Positions 8,305 to 17,491 of a stretch of DNA of 64,000 nt are shown here, piece by piece. A program made the position numbers and the translations under genes. Source of the stretch: Elusimicrobiota bacterium (GTDB lineage: Bacteria; Elusimicrobiota; Elusimicrobia; FEN-1173); contig JADKIY010000002.1 of the NCBI GenBank assembly GCA_016722575.1, positions 806,001 through 870,000 on the forward strand, written 5' to 3'. Positions within the stretch are counted from its first letter, which is position 1; the number at the start of each line of letters is the position of its first letter. The notes beneath the pieces are model-generated. The model was not told where the DNA came from. It made no database searches and saw only the letters and a program-made list of their open reading frames with translations.

Positions 8305-10146
8305 TTAAGAAAGCGCGGCGGGTTCCGTGGGCCAAGGGCGGCTGCCCCAGAAACGGTCGGGCAAGAGACCCAGGAGCATGACGAGGAGTTGGGATCCGAC
8401 GAACACCGCCAGCCAGGGGAACGCCTTGTCCATGAAGCCGTAGGAGTGAAGGCCGATTCCCAGCATGTTGACCCCGAACCAGGAGAGGGCCGTCACGATG
8501 TTGCCGAAGACGGCGGCCACCATGAGACCCCGTTGGCGGACAAAGCCCCCCCAGCGGAAATGCAGAATCAACGCGTTCCACAGGACGATCAGGAGGGCGC
8601 CGTTTTCCTTGGGGTCCCAGCCCCAGAAACGGCCCCAGGATTGGTCGGCCCAAATCCCCCCCAGCACCGTTCCCACAAAGCTGAAAAAGACGCTGAAGCA
8701 CACGATCCCGTAAACCATTCGGGCCAGCGTCCGGCCCGCTTCCGGCGAAAGTTTGGAACTGAAGAGGCCGCGCAGGATATAGAACATCGCCAAAAACCCC
8801 GAAAGGAAGGTGGAGCTGTACCCGATGGTCACCGTGACCACGTGGGTGGCGAGCCAAAAATTGGAATCCAGGACGGCGCGCATCATTTCCATGGTGTCGC
8901 CCTGGGTCGCCAGGTGGTGGGCGATGATCTGGGTCAAAAAGCCGATGCCAGCGGCCCCCAGGGCCCCCAGGCCGTTTTTGTAAAGACGTTCCAGAACGAT
9001 GCCCAGGAGCACGGCCACCCACCCCACAAAGACCGCCGACGAATAAAGGTTCGTCACCGGCGGCCGCCCCTGCAGGACGATGCGGGAGACCAGGCCGAAG
9101 GTGTGGACGAGGAAGGCGATCCACAGAATATGGAAAGCCGTCTTTCGAAGGGACTCGGGCCAGGCCAGAAAGGAAACAAATATCAGAAGCGCCACCACGC
9201 CGTAAAGCACCAAGGCCTTGTAGAAAGGAGCGAACCGGTTGAACAGGACTTCCGAGGGGACTCGCCGGGTGGGCGCGGGAACGTTTTCCAGCAGCCAGGC
9301 GCGGTAGGCGTCCACGGCCCCGCCGAAAGCGGCGTTGTCGCCCGCCCGGTAGGCGTCGCCCATGCGGGCGTAGGCCGGAACCCCGGGGTGCAGAACCGGG
9401 GCTTCAAATCGAACGAGCAGGGTGGCCCCGACGCTCACCCAGTGAACCGGGTCCGGACCCGGGACGGGAAGCGGGAAAAATTCCGCCGCCTGGGACAGGA
9501 AGGTGTAGCGATCGCGAAAAGAGGCCAACATCGCCGCGCCGCCGTGGGGATCCGCTTTCTTCTTGGCGCGGGGGGCCGGATGGCTTTTTTCCGCCAAGGC
9601 CGCTTCAAAAGCGGCCACTTCGCTTTGCCATTCCGCGACCGCGGAAATCTGGAGCGTGTTTTGAAGTTTCTGGTAGAGGATCAACTTGCCCTGAAGGGCT
9701 TCGACCGAAGCCTGAAACCGGGAGCGATCTTCGGACCGGACGCCCTCGGCGTGGCGCGCCTGGGTTTCGATGGCTTCCAAATGGGGGGCGAGGTCTTTAA
9801 AGGCATACCGTCGCTGGGGGCCCTGTTGAATGCCCAGGAGTCCGAGGACGTCCGGATCGTTGATTTCAAAAACGGGGTGCGCGTCGGCCGCTTCGGGACG
9901 AAACAGGGTGTCCAAGAGCCATTGGGTGGCCGGCACCGGGCGGCCCGCGACGCGCAGGGTTTGCTTCCCCGATAACAACAACAGGGAATTTCGCGCCAGG
10001 GAATCCATGGGCTTCACCCGGCCGCCGTTCAAAACGGGAAGCCGACCGAAGCGCTCCACCGGCGACGGCATGCCCGACGGGAAGAGGGAATAGACCAGGC
10101 CCACGGCCAAAAGCCCGGCGGCAAAAATCGGCAAGTTCTTTTTCAT
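8305..10146 (-). CDS. ccsA: System II cytochrome c biogenesis protein CcsA (ResC-like)
   Basis: The product has 613 residues. The N-terminal 290 form a soluble, probably periplasmic region after one signal anchor; the C-terminal half has about eight membrane segments. The haem-handling motif WGRFWGWDPKE, the conserved HTFG and HSYGF histidines and IIAHHLA are characteristic of CcsA/ResC. With ResB it carries haem across the membrane and ligates it to apocytochrome CXXCH motifs. It overlaps resB by 4 nt. Confidence 0.9.
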   Translation of the reverse strand: MKKNLPIFAAGLLAVGLVYSLFPSGMPSPVERFGRLPVLNGGRVKPMDSLARNSLLLLSGKQTLRVAGRPVPATQWLLDTLFRPEAADAHPVFEINDPDVLGLLGIQQGPQRRYAFKDLAPHLEAIETQARHAEGVRSEDRSRFQASVEALQGKLILYQKLQNTLQISAVAEWQSEVAAFEAALAEKSHPAPRAKKKADPHGGAAMLASFRDRYTFLSQAAEFFPLPVPGPDPVHWVSVGATLLVRFEAPVLHPGVPAYARMGDAYRAGDNAAFGGAVDAYRAWLLENVPAPTRRVPSEVLFNRFAPFYKALVLYGVVALLIFVSFLAWPESLRKTAFHILWIAFLVHTFGLVSRIVLQGRPPVTNLYSSAVFVGWVAVLLGIVLERLYKNGLGALGAAGIGFLTQIIAHHLATQGDTMEMMRAVLDSNFWLATHVVTVTIGYSSTFLSGFLAMFYILRGLFSSKLSPEAGRTLARMVYGIVCFSVFFSFVGTVLGGIWADQSWGRFWGWDPKENGALLIVLWNALILHFRWGGFVRQRGLMVAAVFGNIVTALSWFGVNMLGIGLHSYGFMDKAFPWLAVFVGSQLLVMLLGLLPDRFWGSRPWPTEPAALS

Positions 10147-11315
10147 GATAATTTCCTTCGGAATCCGGCCAAGTGGGTCAGAAACTGAATGGCCAAGCCC
10201 AGGGAAACCAGGACACAGGACACGTAGGGCGTGACCCAGACGGGGTTTTTAACGACTTGGAGGACCGACATCGTGTCGCCCTTGCCGAAACTGGCCTGGA
10301 AAAACGTCAGTCCCCGGTACCGCAGGGGGTGGTTCATGTATATCAGGGCGTCCCGGTCTTCGCCGGTTTGGGGGTCCGTCAAACGGACCAGGCTCGAAAA
10401 GTTCTTGGGGATGTCCGTCCCGGGATAAACGTCGTGGGTGAAATCCTTGAGGTGGATCGAAAAGGGGACGTAATGGCGCCGGGGGCGAAGGGCCAGGCGG
10501 TATTCGCGCCCGTCGGCGGCGACGCTCTGGGGCGCGCCCAGGCCCGTGGACACCAGCCAGGTGCCCAGGGAATCGGCGCCTTTCTTGAACTCGACCAGAG
10601 CCGACACGTTGTTGGCGTCGTCATCGGAAGAAACGGGGGGCGCTTCCTCGACCGCGATCCCCGTGCCGATCCCGCGGGTGGCCAGGGAGCCGCCGCCCCG
10701 CCGCAGAACCGCGTTGGCGAAAAACCGCTTGACGGTGACGGCGAAGGGCAGGCCGGCCGGCGCCAGGGTTTCTTCCTTGGCCAACAGGGAAGCGGGAATG
10801 GCGACGACGCGGTCGACGGCCGGGTCGGACCCGTCGATGATCGCGAGTTCCGAATCCCGGTAATCCTCGGAATAATTGCGGGTCGTTCCCTCGTCAATGG
10901 CCATTTGGCTTTCCACCGAAAACATTTGGGTCAGCCCCTGGCCCAAGAGCAGCAGAAACAATCCGCCGTGGATCACGCTGATGCCGATGCGCTTTTTGGA
11001 CCAGACAAACCGCTCAAAGTGGGCCGCGGCCAAATTGACCAGCCACATCCCGCCGACGAGGTAGCCCCCGGGGAAAACGGGGAATCGGGCGCCGGACTCG
11101 GTTTCCAGAAAAATGAACCAACTGCTGAAATATTTTTTTTGGGCCGCGAAGGTGCCCAGGTGCACCTGGTCCAAGGTCCCGAAAACGACCAGCAGAATCA
11201 TCAGGCCCATGAGCGTGAGGGTCAGTTCCATGGAACCCAGGAGGCGCCGGACCGAGTGAAGCGGCGGCGCGGCGGGAGGCGGAGGAGCGTCCAAGACCTT
11301 CTTGTTTTTTTTCAC
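10143..11315 (-). CDS. resB: System II cytochrome c biogenesis protein ResB
   Basis: The product has 390 residues. Membrane segments flank residues 28-50, 85-105 and 125-140 (SVIHGGLFLLLLGQGLT), then a large periplasmic domain and a final segment near the C-terminus. FQASFGKGD and the YRGLTFF element before it are typical of ResB/Ccs1. It works with CcsA as the haem-transfer complex. Overlaps of 4 nt on both sides imply one transcript with the lipoprotein and ccsA. Confidence 0.88.
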   Translation of the reverse strand: MKKNKKVLDAPPPPAAPPLHSVRRLLGSMELTLTLMGLMILLVVFGTLDQVHLGTFAAQKKYFSSWFIFLETESGARFPVFPGGYLVGGMWLVNLAAAHFERFVWSKKRIGISVIHGGLFLLLLGQGLTQMFSVESQMAIDEGTTRNYSEDYRDSELAIIDGSDPAVDRVVAIPASLLAKEETLAPAGLPFAVTVKRFFANAVLRRGGGSLATRGIGTGIAVEEAPPVSSDDDANNVSALVEFKKGADSLGTWLVSTGLGAPQSVAADGREYRLALRPRRHYVPFSIHLKDFTHDVYPGTDIPKNFSSLVRLTDPQTGEDRDALIYMNHPLRYRGLTFFQASFGKGDTMSVLQVVKNPVWVTPYVSCVLVSLGLAIQFLTHLAGFRRKLS

Positions 11316-12022
11316 AGGCCCTTCAGGGTGGCCAAAAAGGCCCGGAAATCCTTGTCGGCCCCGGCGACCAAGGCGTCGTCGCCGGTCAACTTAAAAAACC
11401 ACGTGCGGCCGTCGGACGTGCACAAGGCGGCCCGGAGGCGCTTCTTGAATTTGCCGTCGATCATGGGTTCGGCGCTCACGAAATTGACCACGGTCATGGG
11501 GCGGCCGCCCAAGGTCGCCCGCTCCGTCTGGGCGCCCAGTTCGGGCTCCGCGAGGGCGGGCAGGCCGATTTGGTCCCGCCACCGGTTGACGTTGGACAAG
11601 AGGCCGCCCGCGTCGCCGTCCAACACGGTCACCGACAGGTCGCCGACGCGACCGCCGGGGCCGGGAACAACGAAGGTGGCGTACCGAAAACCGGAACCGG
11701 GTTTTTCGATCCAGCCCCGGGGGGTTTTCCAGGTCACGCGATTTTCGGGCCCGGCGCTCGGGGCGATGCCCGCCGCCTGGGCGCCGCCCATGTCCATGCC
11801 GGGGGAACTGGATATGTCCGGGTGGCCCGGGGGCAAGGCCATCGCGGGGGTTCCGGCGGTCGGGGCGGGGAGCGGAGCGGCCACGGGGGCCGTGACCGCG
11901 GCGCCCGGTCCGTCGGATTCCTTGGGCACGGTGTAAATTGAAATTTCGTCCCGGCGGCAACCGGCCGCGGCCAGGGCCAAGACGATCAGGAGCGCGCGCG
12001 GGGGGGTGGAAGAAGAAATCAT
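11312..12022 (-). CDS. Lipoprotein of the cytochrome c maturation locus
   Basis: The product has 236 residues. The signal ends ALAAAGC, a clear lipobox. A Pro/Ala/Met-rich linker follows (to about residue 90), then a globular part with VTWKTPRGWIEKPGSGFRYA that resembles lipoproteins often found next to resB/ccsA. The biochemical role is unknown. It is translationally coupled to resB (ATGA-type overlap). Confidence 0.7.
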   Translation of the reverse strand: MISSSTPPRALLIVLALAAAGCRRDEISIYTVPKESDGPGAAVTAPVAAPLPAPTAGTPAMALPPGHPDISSSPGMDMGGAQAAGIAPSAGPENRVTWKTPRGWIEKPGSGFRYATFVVPGPGGRVGDLSVTVLDGDAGGLLSNVNRWRDQIGLPALAEPELGAQTERATLGGRPMTVVNFVSAEPMIDGKFKKRLRAALCTSDGRTWFFKLTGDDALVAGADKDFRAFLATLKGL

Positions 12023-12068
12023 GGGACCCGATTATAGGAATTTCGAATGGCCGGCACCAGACGACGGA

Positions 12069-14051
12069 TCACTCGTAGCGCAGGGCTTCGATGGGGGAGA
12101 GGCGGGAGGCTTTGCGGGCGGGCCAGAAACCGAAGACGATGCCGACGCCGACGGAAAAAAAGAACGCCAGCGCCACCGAGGGCCACGTCACTTCCGCGGC
12201 CCACCCCGCCGCCCGGGACATGGCGAAGGAAATGCCCCCGCCCAGGGCGATGCCGATCAGCCCGCCGAGGGTCGAGAGCACGGCCGATTCGATCAAAAAC
12301 TGGGAGAGCACCATCCATTGGGCGGCGCCCACCGCCTTCCGAAGGCCGATCTCCCGGGTCCGCTCGGTGACCGACACCAGCATGATGTTCATGATGCCGA
12401 TGCCGCCGACCAAAAGCGAAATCGCCGCGACGATCCCGAGCAAGAGGGTGAAGGTCTGGGTGGTTCCGGCCAGGGCCTGTTGGATGTCGGCCATGTTTCG
12501 CAGGGCAAAATCGTCGTCCTTGTGGGCGGGCAGGCGGTGGCGTTTTCGCATGAGGGCCTTCACGTCGTCCATCACCCCGGGCATGCCGTCGGCCGAATCG
12601 CATTCGATGGCGATGGAATTCAAATATTTTTTCCCCAGGACGCGGTTCATCGCCGTTCGGAGGGGCACCAACACCATGTCGTCCTGGTCCCGAAACCCCC
12701 CCGCGCCCTTGGCCGGCAAAACGCCGATCACCCGGAAATTGACCCGGTTGATCTTGATCGTTTTGTCCACGGGGTCTTCCCGCCCGAACAAGTTGTTCAC
12801 CACCGTTTGCCCCAAGAGGACCACCCGGGACTCCGCCTCGTCGTCGACGTCCGTAAAAAACCGCCCGTAATAAGGCGCGGCCGCGCGCATGGGCGCGTAA
12901 AGCGGGGTGGCGCCCGTGAGCTGGGTGCTGGCGTTTTGGTCCCCGGCCACCACCTGCACCGATCCGTTCACGTTTCCGTCCACCCGCAACACGTGGGGAT
13001 TGACCTTGGCGATCGCCTTCACGTCCTCGATGGTCAGGCGGGTGGCGCTCCCCGCCTCGCCCCGCACCCCGCCCGAGGACGGGGCCCCCGGCATGAGCAT
13101 GATCAAATTGGACCCCAGGCTGGACAATCGCGCTTCCACGGCTTTCTGGGCGCCCCGGCCCAAGGCCAGCATGGCGATCACGGCGGCCACGCCGATCAGA
13201 ATCCCCAGCATGGACAGGACGCTCCGCACCTTGTTGGCCACCACGGCCCGCAGGGCCGAGAGCGAAAATTCCCGAAACCCCGTGAGCCACTGGCCCGCGG
13301 CGCCGGCGGGAGCCCCCGCGGCTTTTTCGGCCGGCGGCGCCGGAGCGGCGACGGGCCGACCGGCGGCGGGGGCGCGTTCGTCCCCGACGATCCGCCCATC
13401 TTTCAAGCGAAGGATCCGGGTGGCGTGGGCGGCGATGTCCGGTTCGTGGGTGACCATGACGATGGAAATCCCCGCGGCGTGGAGACGGTCCAATTGGGCC
13501 AGGATTTCCTCCGCCTGGTCCGAGGCCAGATTGCCCGTGGGTTCGTCGGCGAAGATCAGGCGGGGTCGGTTGGCCAGGGCCCGGGCGATGGCCACCCGCT
13601 GTTGCTGTCCGCCCGACAATTGATTGGGCCGGTGGTCCAGGCGGTCCCCCAGACCCACCGAGGTCAACAGTTCCCGGGCGCGTTCCTCCCGCCGGGGCGC
13701 GTTGGCGTAAATCATCGGCAGTTCCACGTTGGCCAGGGCCGAGGTGCGGGGCAGCAAATTAAACATCTGGAAAATAAAACCGATGGTCTGGGAGCGAAGC
13801 GCGGCCCCCTCGTCGTCCGTCAAACGCGACACGTCCCGGCCCAACAGTTTATACGTGCCGGTGGTGGGGCGGTCCAAGAGGCCCAGGATTTGGAGGAGCG
13901 TGGATTTGCCCGACCCCGAGGGCCCCATGATGGCCACAAATTCGCCTTCCTGAATGGTGAGGTTGAGGCTTTTCAACACCTCCAGTTCCTCGCCGTCCAT
14001 GCGGTAGCACCGCCGGATGTCGTGGAGCTCGATGAGCGGGAAGGCGGTCAG
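12069..14051 (-). CDS. macB: MacB-type ABC transporter, fused ATPase and permease
   Basis: The ATPase shows Walker A (GPSGSGKST), signature (LSGGQQQ), Walker B (LIFADEP) and the H-loop (VTHE). After a linker near residue 240 the permease has the MacB pattern: one membrane helix, a large periplasmic domain, then three helices. It should energise efflux through MacA and TolC. The first ATG (14000) would remove the beta-strand LIELHDIRR needed in the nucleotide site. The frame is open upstream and a CTG at 14051, 6 nt after GGGAG and overlapping the macA stop as CTGA, is the only good start. Confidence 0.85.
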   Translation of the reverse strand: MTAFPLIELHDIRRCYRMDGEELEVLKSLNLTIQEGEFVAIMGPSGSGKSTLLQILGLLDRPTTGTYKLLGRDVSRLTDDEGAALRSQTIGFIFQMFNLLPRTSALANVELPMIYANAPRREERARELLTSVGLGDRLDHRPNQLSGGQQQRVAIARALANRPRLIFADEPTGNLASDQAEEILAQLDRLHAAGISIVMVTHEPDIAAHATRILRLKDGRIVGDERAPAAGRPVAAPAPPAEKAAGAPAGAAGQWLTGFREFSLSALRAVVANKVRSVLSMLGILIGVAAVIAMLALGRGAQKAVEARLSSLGSNLIMLMPGAPSSGGVRGEAGSATRLTIEDVKAIAKVNPHVLRVDGNVNGSVQVVAGDQNASTQLTGATPLYAPMRAAAPYYGRFFTDVDDEAESRVVLLGQTVVNNLFGREDPVDKTIKINRVNFRVIGVLPAKGAGGFRDQDDMVLVPLRTAMNRVLGKKYLNSIAIECDSADGMPGVMDDVKALMRKRHRLPAHKDDDFALRNMADIQQALAGTTQTFTLLLGIVAAISLLVGGIGIMNIMLVSVTERTREIGLRKAVGAAQWMVLSQFLIESAVLSTLGGLIGIALGGGISFAMSRAAGWAAEVTWPSVALAFFFSVGVGIVFGFWPARKASRLSPIEALRYE

Positions 14052-15037
14052 CGGGCGCTCCCGGACCGCGCCGACGACGCTCCCGACCGGCGCCCCGGCG
14101 ATAGGACGAGGGGGCTCGACGATTCGCCTTTCTGCGGGGTGTACTTTTTGCGAACCACGAGGACGGAATCCCCCTCGTTCAGGCCCGTCAAAATTTCAAC
14201 GCTTTCGCCGTTTTCAAGCCCGGTGGTCACGTCCCGGGTCGCCGGTTTTCCGTCGGCCCCGGGGATCAACACCCGCTTGACGCCGTTCCGATCTTGAACG
14301 GCCGCCGCCGGCACCAGCAAAGCCGATTCCTTGCGCTGCAGGACAAAGCTGACGGTGGCCGTCATTTGGGAGCGGAAAAAGGGCGGCGTTTTTTCCGGCG
14401 ACACTTTGACCCCGTAGGTGATGACGTTGGAGACGTTTTTCCCCTCGTGCAAAATATTGAACACCTTCCCGGGGATGGACAAATTGGGGTAGGCGTCCAG
14501 AGTCATGCGGGCGGGAAGCCCTTCGGTCACGCGGCCGATGTCCACCTCGTCCACCTGGGCCAGGACGATGAGCCGGTCCGAGAGGGCGAAGAGCACGGAG
14601 CTTTGGTCCACCGTCTGTCCCACGACGATGTTTTTCAAAATGATTTCCCCCGCCAGGGGCGCCGCGATCGGCGTGGGTTTGTAGACGTCGTCCCATCGTT
14701 TAAGCGCCTCCGGGCCCTGGGCCCGGGCGGCGTCCAAAATGGCGGCCCGGTCGGTGGTGCTCATCCAAGCCAACACCTGGGCTTTGTCCACGCGGCTGCC
14801 CTCCGCCACCCGGATGTCCTCGATGCGGCCCGCAATGGGCGGCTTGATCTCCACGCGGTTCAAAGGCGAAACGACCCCCGTGGCGTCCACGGTGAGTTCG
14901 ATGGGACCCCGGTGGGCCTGGACCACCCGTTGGGTCGTGGCCTCCGCCGGGGTCGAACCGCCGCGGCGGGCGGCGACGTAAATTCCGGCGCCCGCGGCCA
15001 AAAGGCCGGCGATGATCAAAATTCTTTTCTTCTTCAT
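14048..15037 (-). CDS. macA: MacA-like periplasmic adaptor (HlyD/RND type)
   Basis: The product has 329 residues. An N-terminal membrane anchor (IIAGLLAAGAGIYVAA) is followed by the biotinyl-lipoyl halves (VEIKPPIAGRIEDIRVAEGS and PIAAPLAGEIILKN), a short hairpin and a beta-barrel domain (ALLVPAAAVQ). The helical hairpin is short for the family. It links MacB to TolC. Its stop overlaps the macB start and its start overlaps the TolC stop. Confidence 0.85.
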   Translation of the reverse strand: MKKKRILIIAGLLAAGAGIYVAARRGGSTPAEATTQRVVQAHRGPIELTVDATGVVSPLNRVEIKPPIAGRIEDIRVAEGSRVDKAQVLAWMSTTDRAAILDAARAQGPEALKRWDDVYKPTPIAAPLAGEIILKNIVVGQTVDQSSVLFALSDRLIVLAQVDEVDIGRVTEGLPARMTLDAYPNLSIPGKVFNILHEGKNVSNVITYGVKVSPEKTPPFFRSQMTATVSFVLQRKESALLVPAAAVQDRNGVKRVLIPGADGKPATRDVTTGLENGESVEILTGLNEGDSVLVVRKKYTPQKGESSSPLVLSPGRRSGASSARSGSAR

Positions 15038-16287
15038 TGGTCCTCCAAGGGGACGCCCCGGGCGTTCCGCCAGGCCGCCTCGGCCACCGCCGCGTCCCGT
15101 TCCGCCTGAAGGGCGCTGCGTTCGATGTTCACCAGATCGGTCACGACCTGCTCCCAGTTTTCAAAGCTCATGAGGCCCGAGGCGTAGCGAAGGGACGCCT
15201 CGCTGTTTTGTTGTTCAATGGCCGCTAAAAATTGATTCTGCACCGCCACCCGGTCCGCGCGGGCGGCCCAATCGGACCAGGCGCTTTCCAGGGACCGGCG
15301 AAGTTCGAAGCGGGCGGCCCGAAGGTTCTCTTCCCGGGCCTTCCAATCGCGCCGGGCGGCGACCGCGTCAAAAAAAGCGCCCGTCAACCCCTTGCCGAAA
15401 ATCGGCCAACTCACAAGCCCCGAGGCGCTCCAGTGGGGCGTGTCCGGAAAAAAGTCGGGGCCGTCGTAGCGCCGACTGTAGCCCACGCTCAAGGTGGGCG
15501 CGAGGGCGCTCCGGGCTTTTTGGTGGGCGGCCCGGGCGGCGTCGACGCCGGACTCGGCCAATCGAACGCGGGGGTGGTCCGCGATCAAGGCGTTCCAATC
15601 GGGGCGGACCGACGCGGAGGGGACCGCCAACGACCCCGTCGCCGTCCAGGCCTCAAACGCCTCGTCCCCCAGGCGTCGACCCAAGGCGCTTTGGGCCGAC
15701 GACAAATCCCGTTGCGCCTGGGCCAAGTCGGCTTCGGCCTGAGCCAGTTCGGCGGCGGCCCGAAGGCGGTTTCCCTTGTATTCGCGGCCCGACCGGTATT
15801 TGAGGTCGACCATCTGGGCGTTGTCGCTTCGGAGATCGCGAATTTTCCGGGCCACGCCGATTTGGCGTTGGGCGAACAGCAGTCCGGCGTAGGCGGTGAA
15901 CAGATCCAGGCGGAGGTCGGCGGAAACCAATCGACGCTGAAATTGGGCTTCGCGAAGGGCCGCGTCGGCCGCGCCGTACCCGGCCCAGGCGCCGCCGTTG
16001 TAGAGATCCCACGAAGCGTCCCCGGAGGCGCTCCAGGTTTTCGCCGCGCCGTCCGATCGGGAGAGCCGCTGGGACAGGGCGACCGAGGGCAGAAACCCGT
16101 TGACGCTGGAGGCGCGCCGGGCCCGGGCGGCGTCTTCGCCCGCCCGCGCGGCGGCCAGCTCCGGGTTCCGCGCCGCCGCCCGCCGGACCGCGTCGTCCCA
16201 GGTCAGGGGATCGGCGGCGCGGGCCGCCGATCCAATAAGAAGGATCGCTCCCAAGCCCGCCGCCGTCCGAACGCCGCCGCTTCTCAC
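15034..16287 (-). CDS. TolC-family outer-membrane efflux protein
   Basis: The product has 417 residues. The GTG at 16287 is preferred because GGAG lies 7 nt upstream; an ATG at 16320 sits inside the hairpin region. After a signal (SAARAAD) come two homologous halves, each with long helices and a beta segment (LTWDDAVRRAAARNPEL; VAVQNQFLAAIEQQNSEA), the outer-membrane factor pattern. It should form the exit duct for the MacAB pump encoded downstream. Confidence 0.85.
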   Translation of the reverse strand: MRSGGVRTAAGLGAILLIGSAARAADPLTWDDAVRRAAARNPELAAARAGEDAARARRASSVNGFLPSVALSQRLSRSDGAAKTWSASGDASWDLYNGGAWAGYGAADAALREAQFQRRLVSADLRLDLFTAYAGLLFAQRQIGVARKIRDLRSDNAQMVDLKYRSGREYKGNRLRAAAELAQAEADLAQAQRDLSSAQSALGRRLGDEAFEAWTATGSLAVPSASVRPDWNALIADHPRVRLAESGVDAARAAHQKARSALAPTLSVGYSRRYDGPDFFPDTPHWSASGLVSWPIFGKGLTGAFFDAVAARRDWKAREENLRAARFELRRSLESAWSDWAARADRVAVQNQFLAAIEQQNSEASLRYASGLMSFENWEQVVTDLVNIERSALQAERDAAVAEAAWRNARGVPLEDQ

Positions 16288-16316
16288 CAAGGGTCTCCTT
16301 CGTTCAAGAACCGCCC

Positions 16317-16354
16317 CCAAAACACGACGGCCCCGGCGGGACTCGCCGGGGCCG
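16317..16354 (-). terminator. Hairpin between Spy-like gene and tolC
   Basis: A perfect 12-bp GC-rich stem with a short loop lies just after the Spy-like stop. On the leftward strand it is followed by TCGTGTTTTG, a weak T-run. It may attenuate rather than fully end transcription into the efflux genes. Confidence 0.55.
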
Positions 16355-16362
16355 TGCGCGCC

Positions 16363-17013
16363 TCAATACTCTTCGCCGCCCGGCTGACCGGGACCGCCGC
16401 CCTGGTCCGGACCGGACTCCTCACTGGGCCCCGCCCCCCCCTGTTCTCCTTGATTCCCGGACCGGCCCCCGAACCGGCCGCCGCCCCGGCGTCCGCCGGC
16501 GCCGCGGGACCCTTGAAATCCGCCGCCCCGGCGATTGCCCCATTGACCCCGTTTTTCCTTCATGATGGTCTGGAACTTGGCGAACTGCTCGGGCGTCAGA
16601 ATTTTCTTCACATCGATGATGCCCTGGAGCCGATGGTCCTGCAATTTCTCCTGGGCCGCCCGGGCCGAGGCCTGGAGCGACTTCACTTTGTTCTCATCGA
16701 AGTTCGGCTTTTCCAGCTCGGCCCTGAGGGCTTCCCGTTTGGCGCGGGCGTCCTGCCAAAGGGCCAGGCCCGCCTGGCGATGGGCCTGGCGGTGCTCCCG
16801 AAGTTTGGCGGCTTGCTCATCGGTCAGTCCCAGTTCGGCTTTGATTTTCTCAAAGGGCCGTTCCCGATCTCCCCCCGTCCCGCCCCCCATTTCCCCGCGG
16901 GGTCCGCCGCGCGGGCCCGAATTTTCCGACGGTTCGGCCCGAAGGGACGACCCGGCCAAGACCAGCGCCCCGAGCGCCAAGGACAACCAACGTGCGTTTT
17001 GAATTCGTTTCAT
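16363..17013 (-). CDS. Spy/CpxP-like periplasmic protein (LTXXQ)
   Basis: The product has 216 residues. A signal peptide (LALGALVLAGSSLRA) is followed by a helical core with two LTxxQ-type motifs: LGLTDEQAAKLREH (about residue 62) and KILTPEQFAKFQTI (about residue 136). Long Gly/Arg/Pro-rich tails flank the core. Spy/CpxP proteins are envelope chaperones or feedback sensors induced by envelope stress, which fits the adjacent ECF sigma/anti-sigma pair. Confidence 0.8.
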   Translation of the reverse strand: MKRIQNARWLSLALGALVLAGSSLRAEPSENSGPRGGPRGEMGGGTGGDRERPFEKIKAELGLTDEQAAKLREHRQAHRQAGLALWQDARAKREALRAELEKPNFDENKVKSLQASARAAQEKLQDHRLQGIIDVKKILTPEQFAKFQTIMKEKRGQWGNRRGGGFQGSRGAGGRRGGGRFGGRSGNQGEQGGAGPSEESGPDQGGGPGQPGGEEY

Positions 17014-17026
17014 GACCGTTCCCCCC

Positions 17027-17491
17027 TTATAGAAAATACGTTTCGATATCGTTGGCGACGTCGTCCGTCCCGCCGTCCGTCTCGTCCACCGTCGGCAACA
17101 GCTCCGCCACGAATTGCGCGGTGTCCAGGGACACCGGCGCGGGCGGCCGGACCGGCGCCAAAACCATCACGGCCAGGGCCGCGGCCGCCGCTCCCACGGG
17201 CCACACCCATTGGGGGCGGAACAGACCCCCAATCCGAGCAGCGACCCAGACGCCCAGTCCCGCCCGGGGCGCGGGCTCGGCCCGCACGCGGGCCATGACC
17301 CGGGCGGCAAAAGCCGGCGCGGGCGCCGATCGGGCCGCGGCCAGCGCGGGACGCAAACGGGACCAGCCGTCCCGAAAAGCGCGGCATTCGTCGCAGGCCG
17401 CGAGGTGGGACTCCACCCGCGCGGCTTCGGCGGGCGAGGCCGCCTCGTCCAGGTAAAGGGCCAACAGATTTTTCAGCGCGTCATGGCTCAT
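17027..17491 (-). CDS. Anti-sigma factor with zinc-finger (zf-HC2) and one membrane helix
   Basis: The product has 154 residues. ESHLAACDECRAF (about residues 27-39) is the HxxxCxxC motif of zinc-binding anti-sigma domains. One membrane segment (WPVGAAAAALAVMVLAP, about residue 96) separates it from a short acidic periplasmic tail. It should hold the sigma factor encoded immediately upstream, whose 3' end it overlaps by 11 nt. Confidence 0.85.
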   Translation of the reverse strand: MSHDALKNLLALYLDEAASPAEAARVESHLAACDECRAFRDGWSRLRPALAAARSAPAPAFAARVMARVRAEPAPRAGLGVWVAARIGGLFRPQWVWPVGAAAAALAVMVLAPVRPPAPVSLDTAQFVAELLPTVDETDGGTDDVANDIETYFL

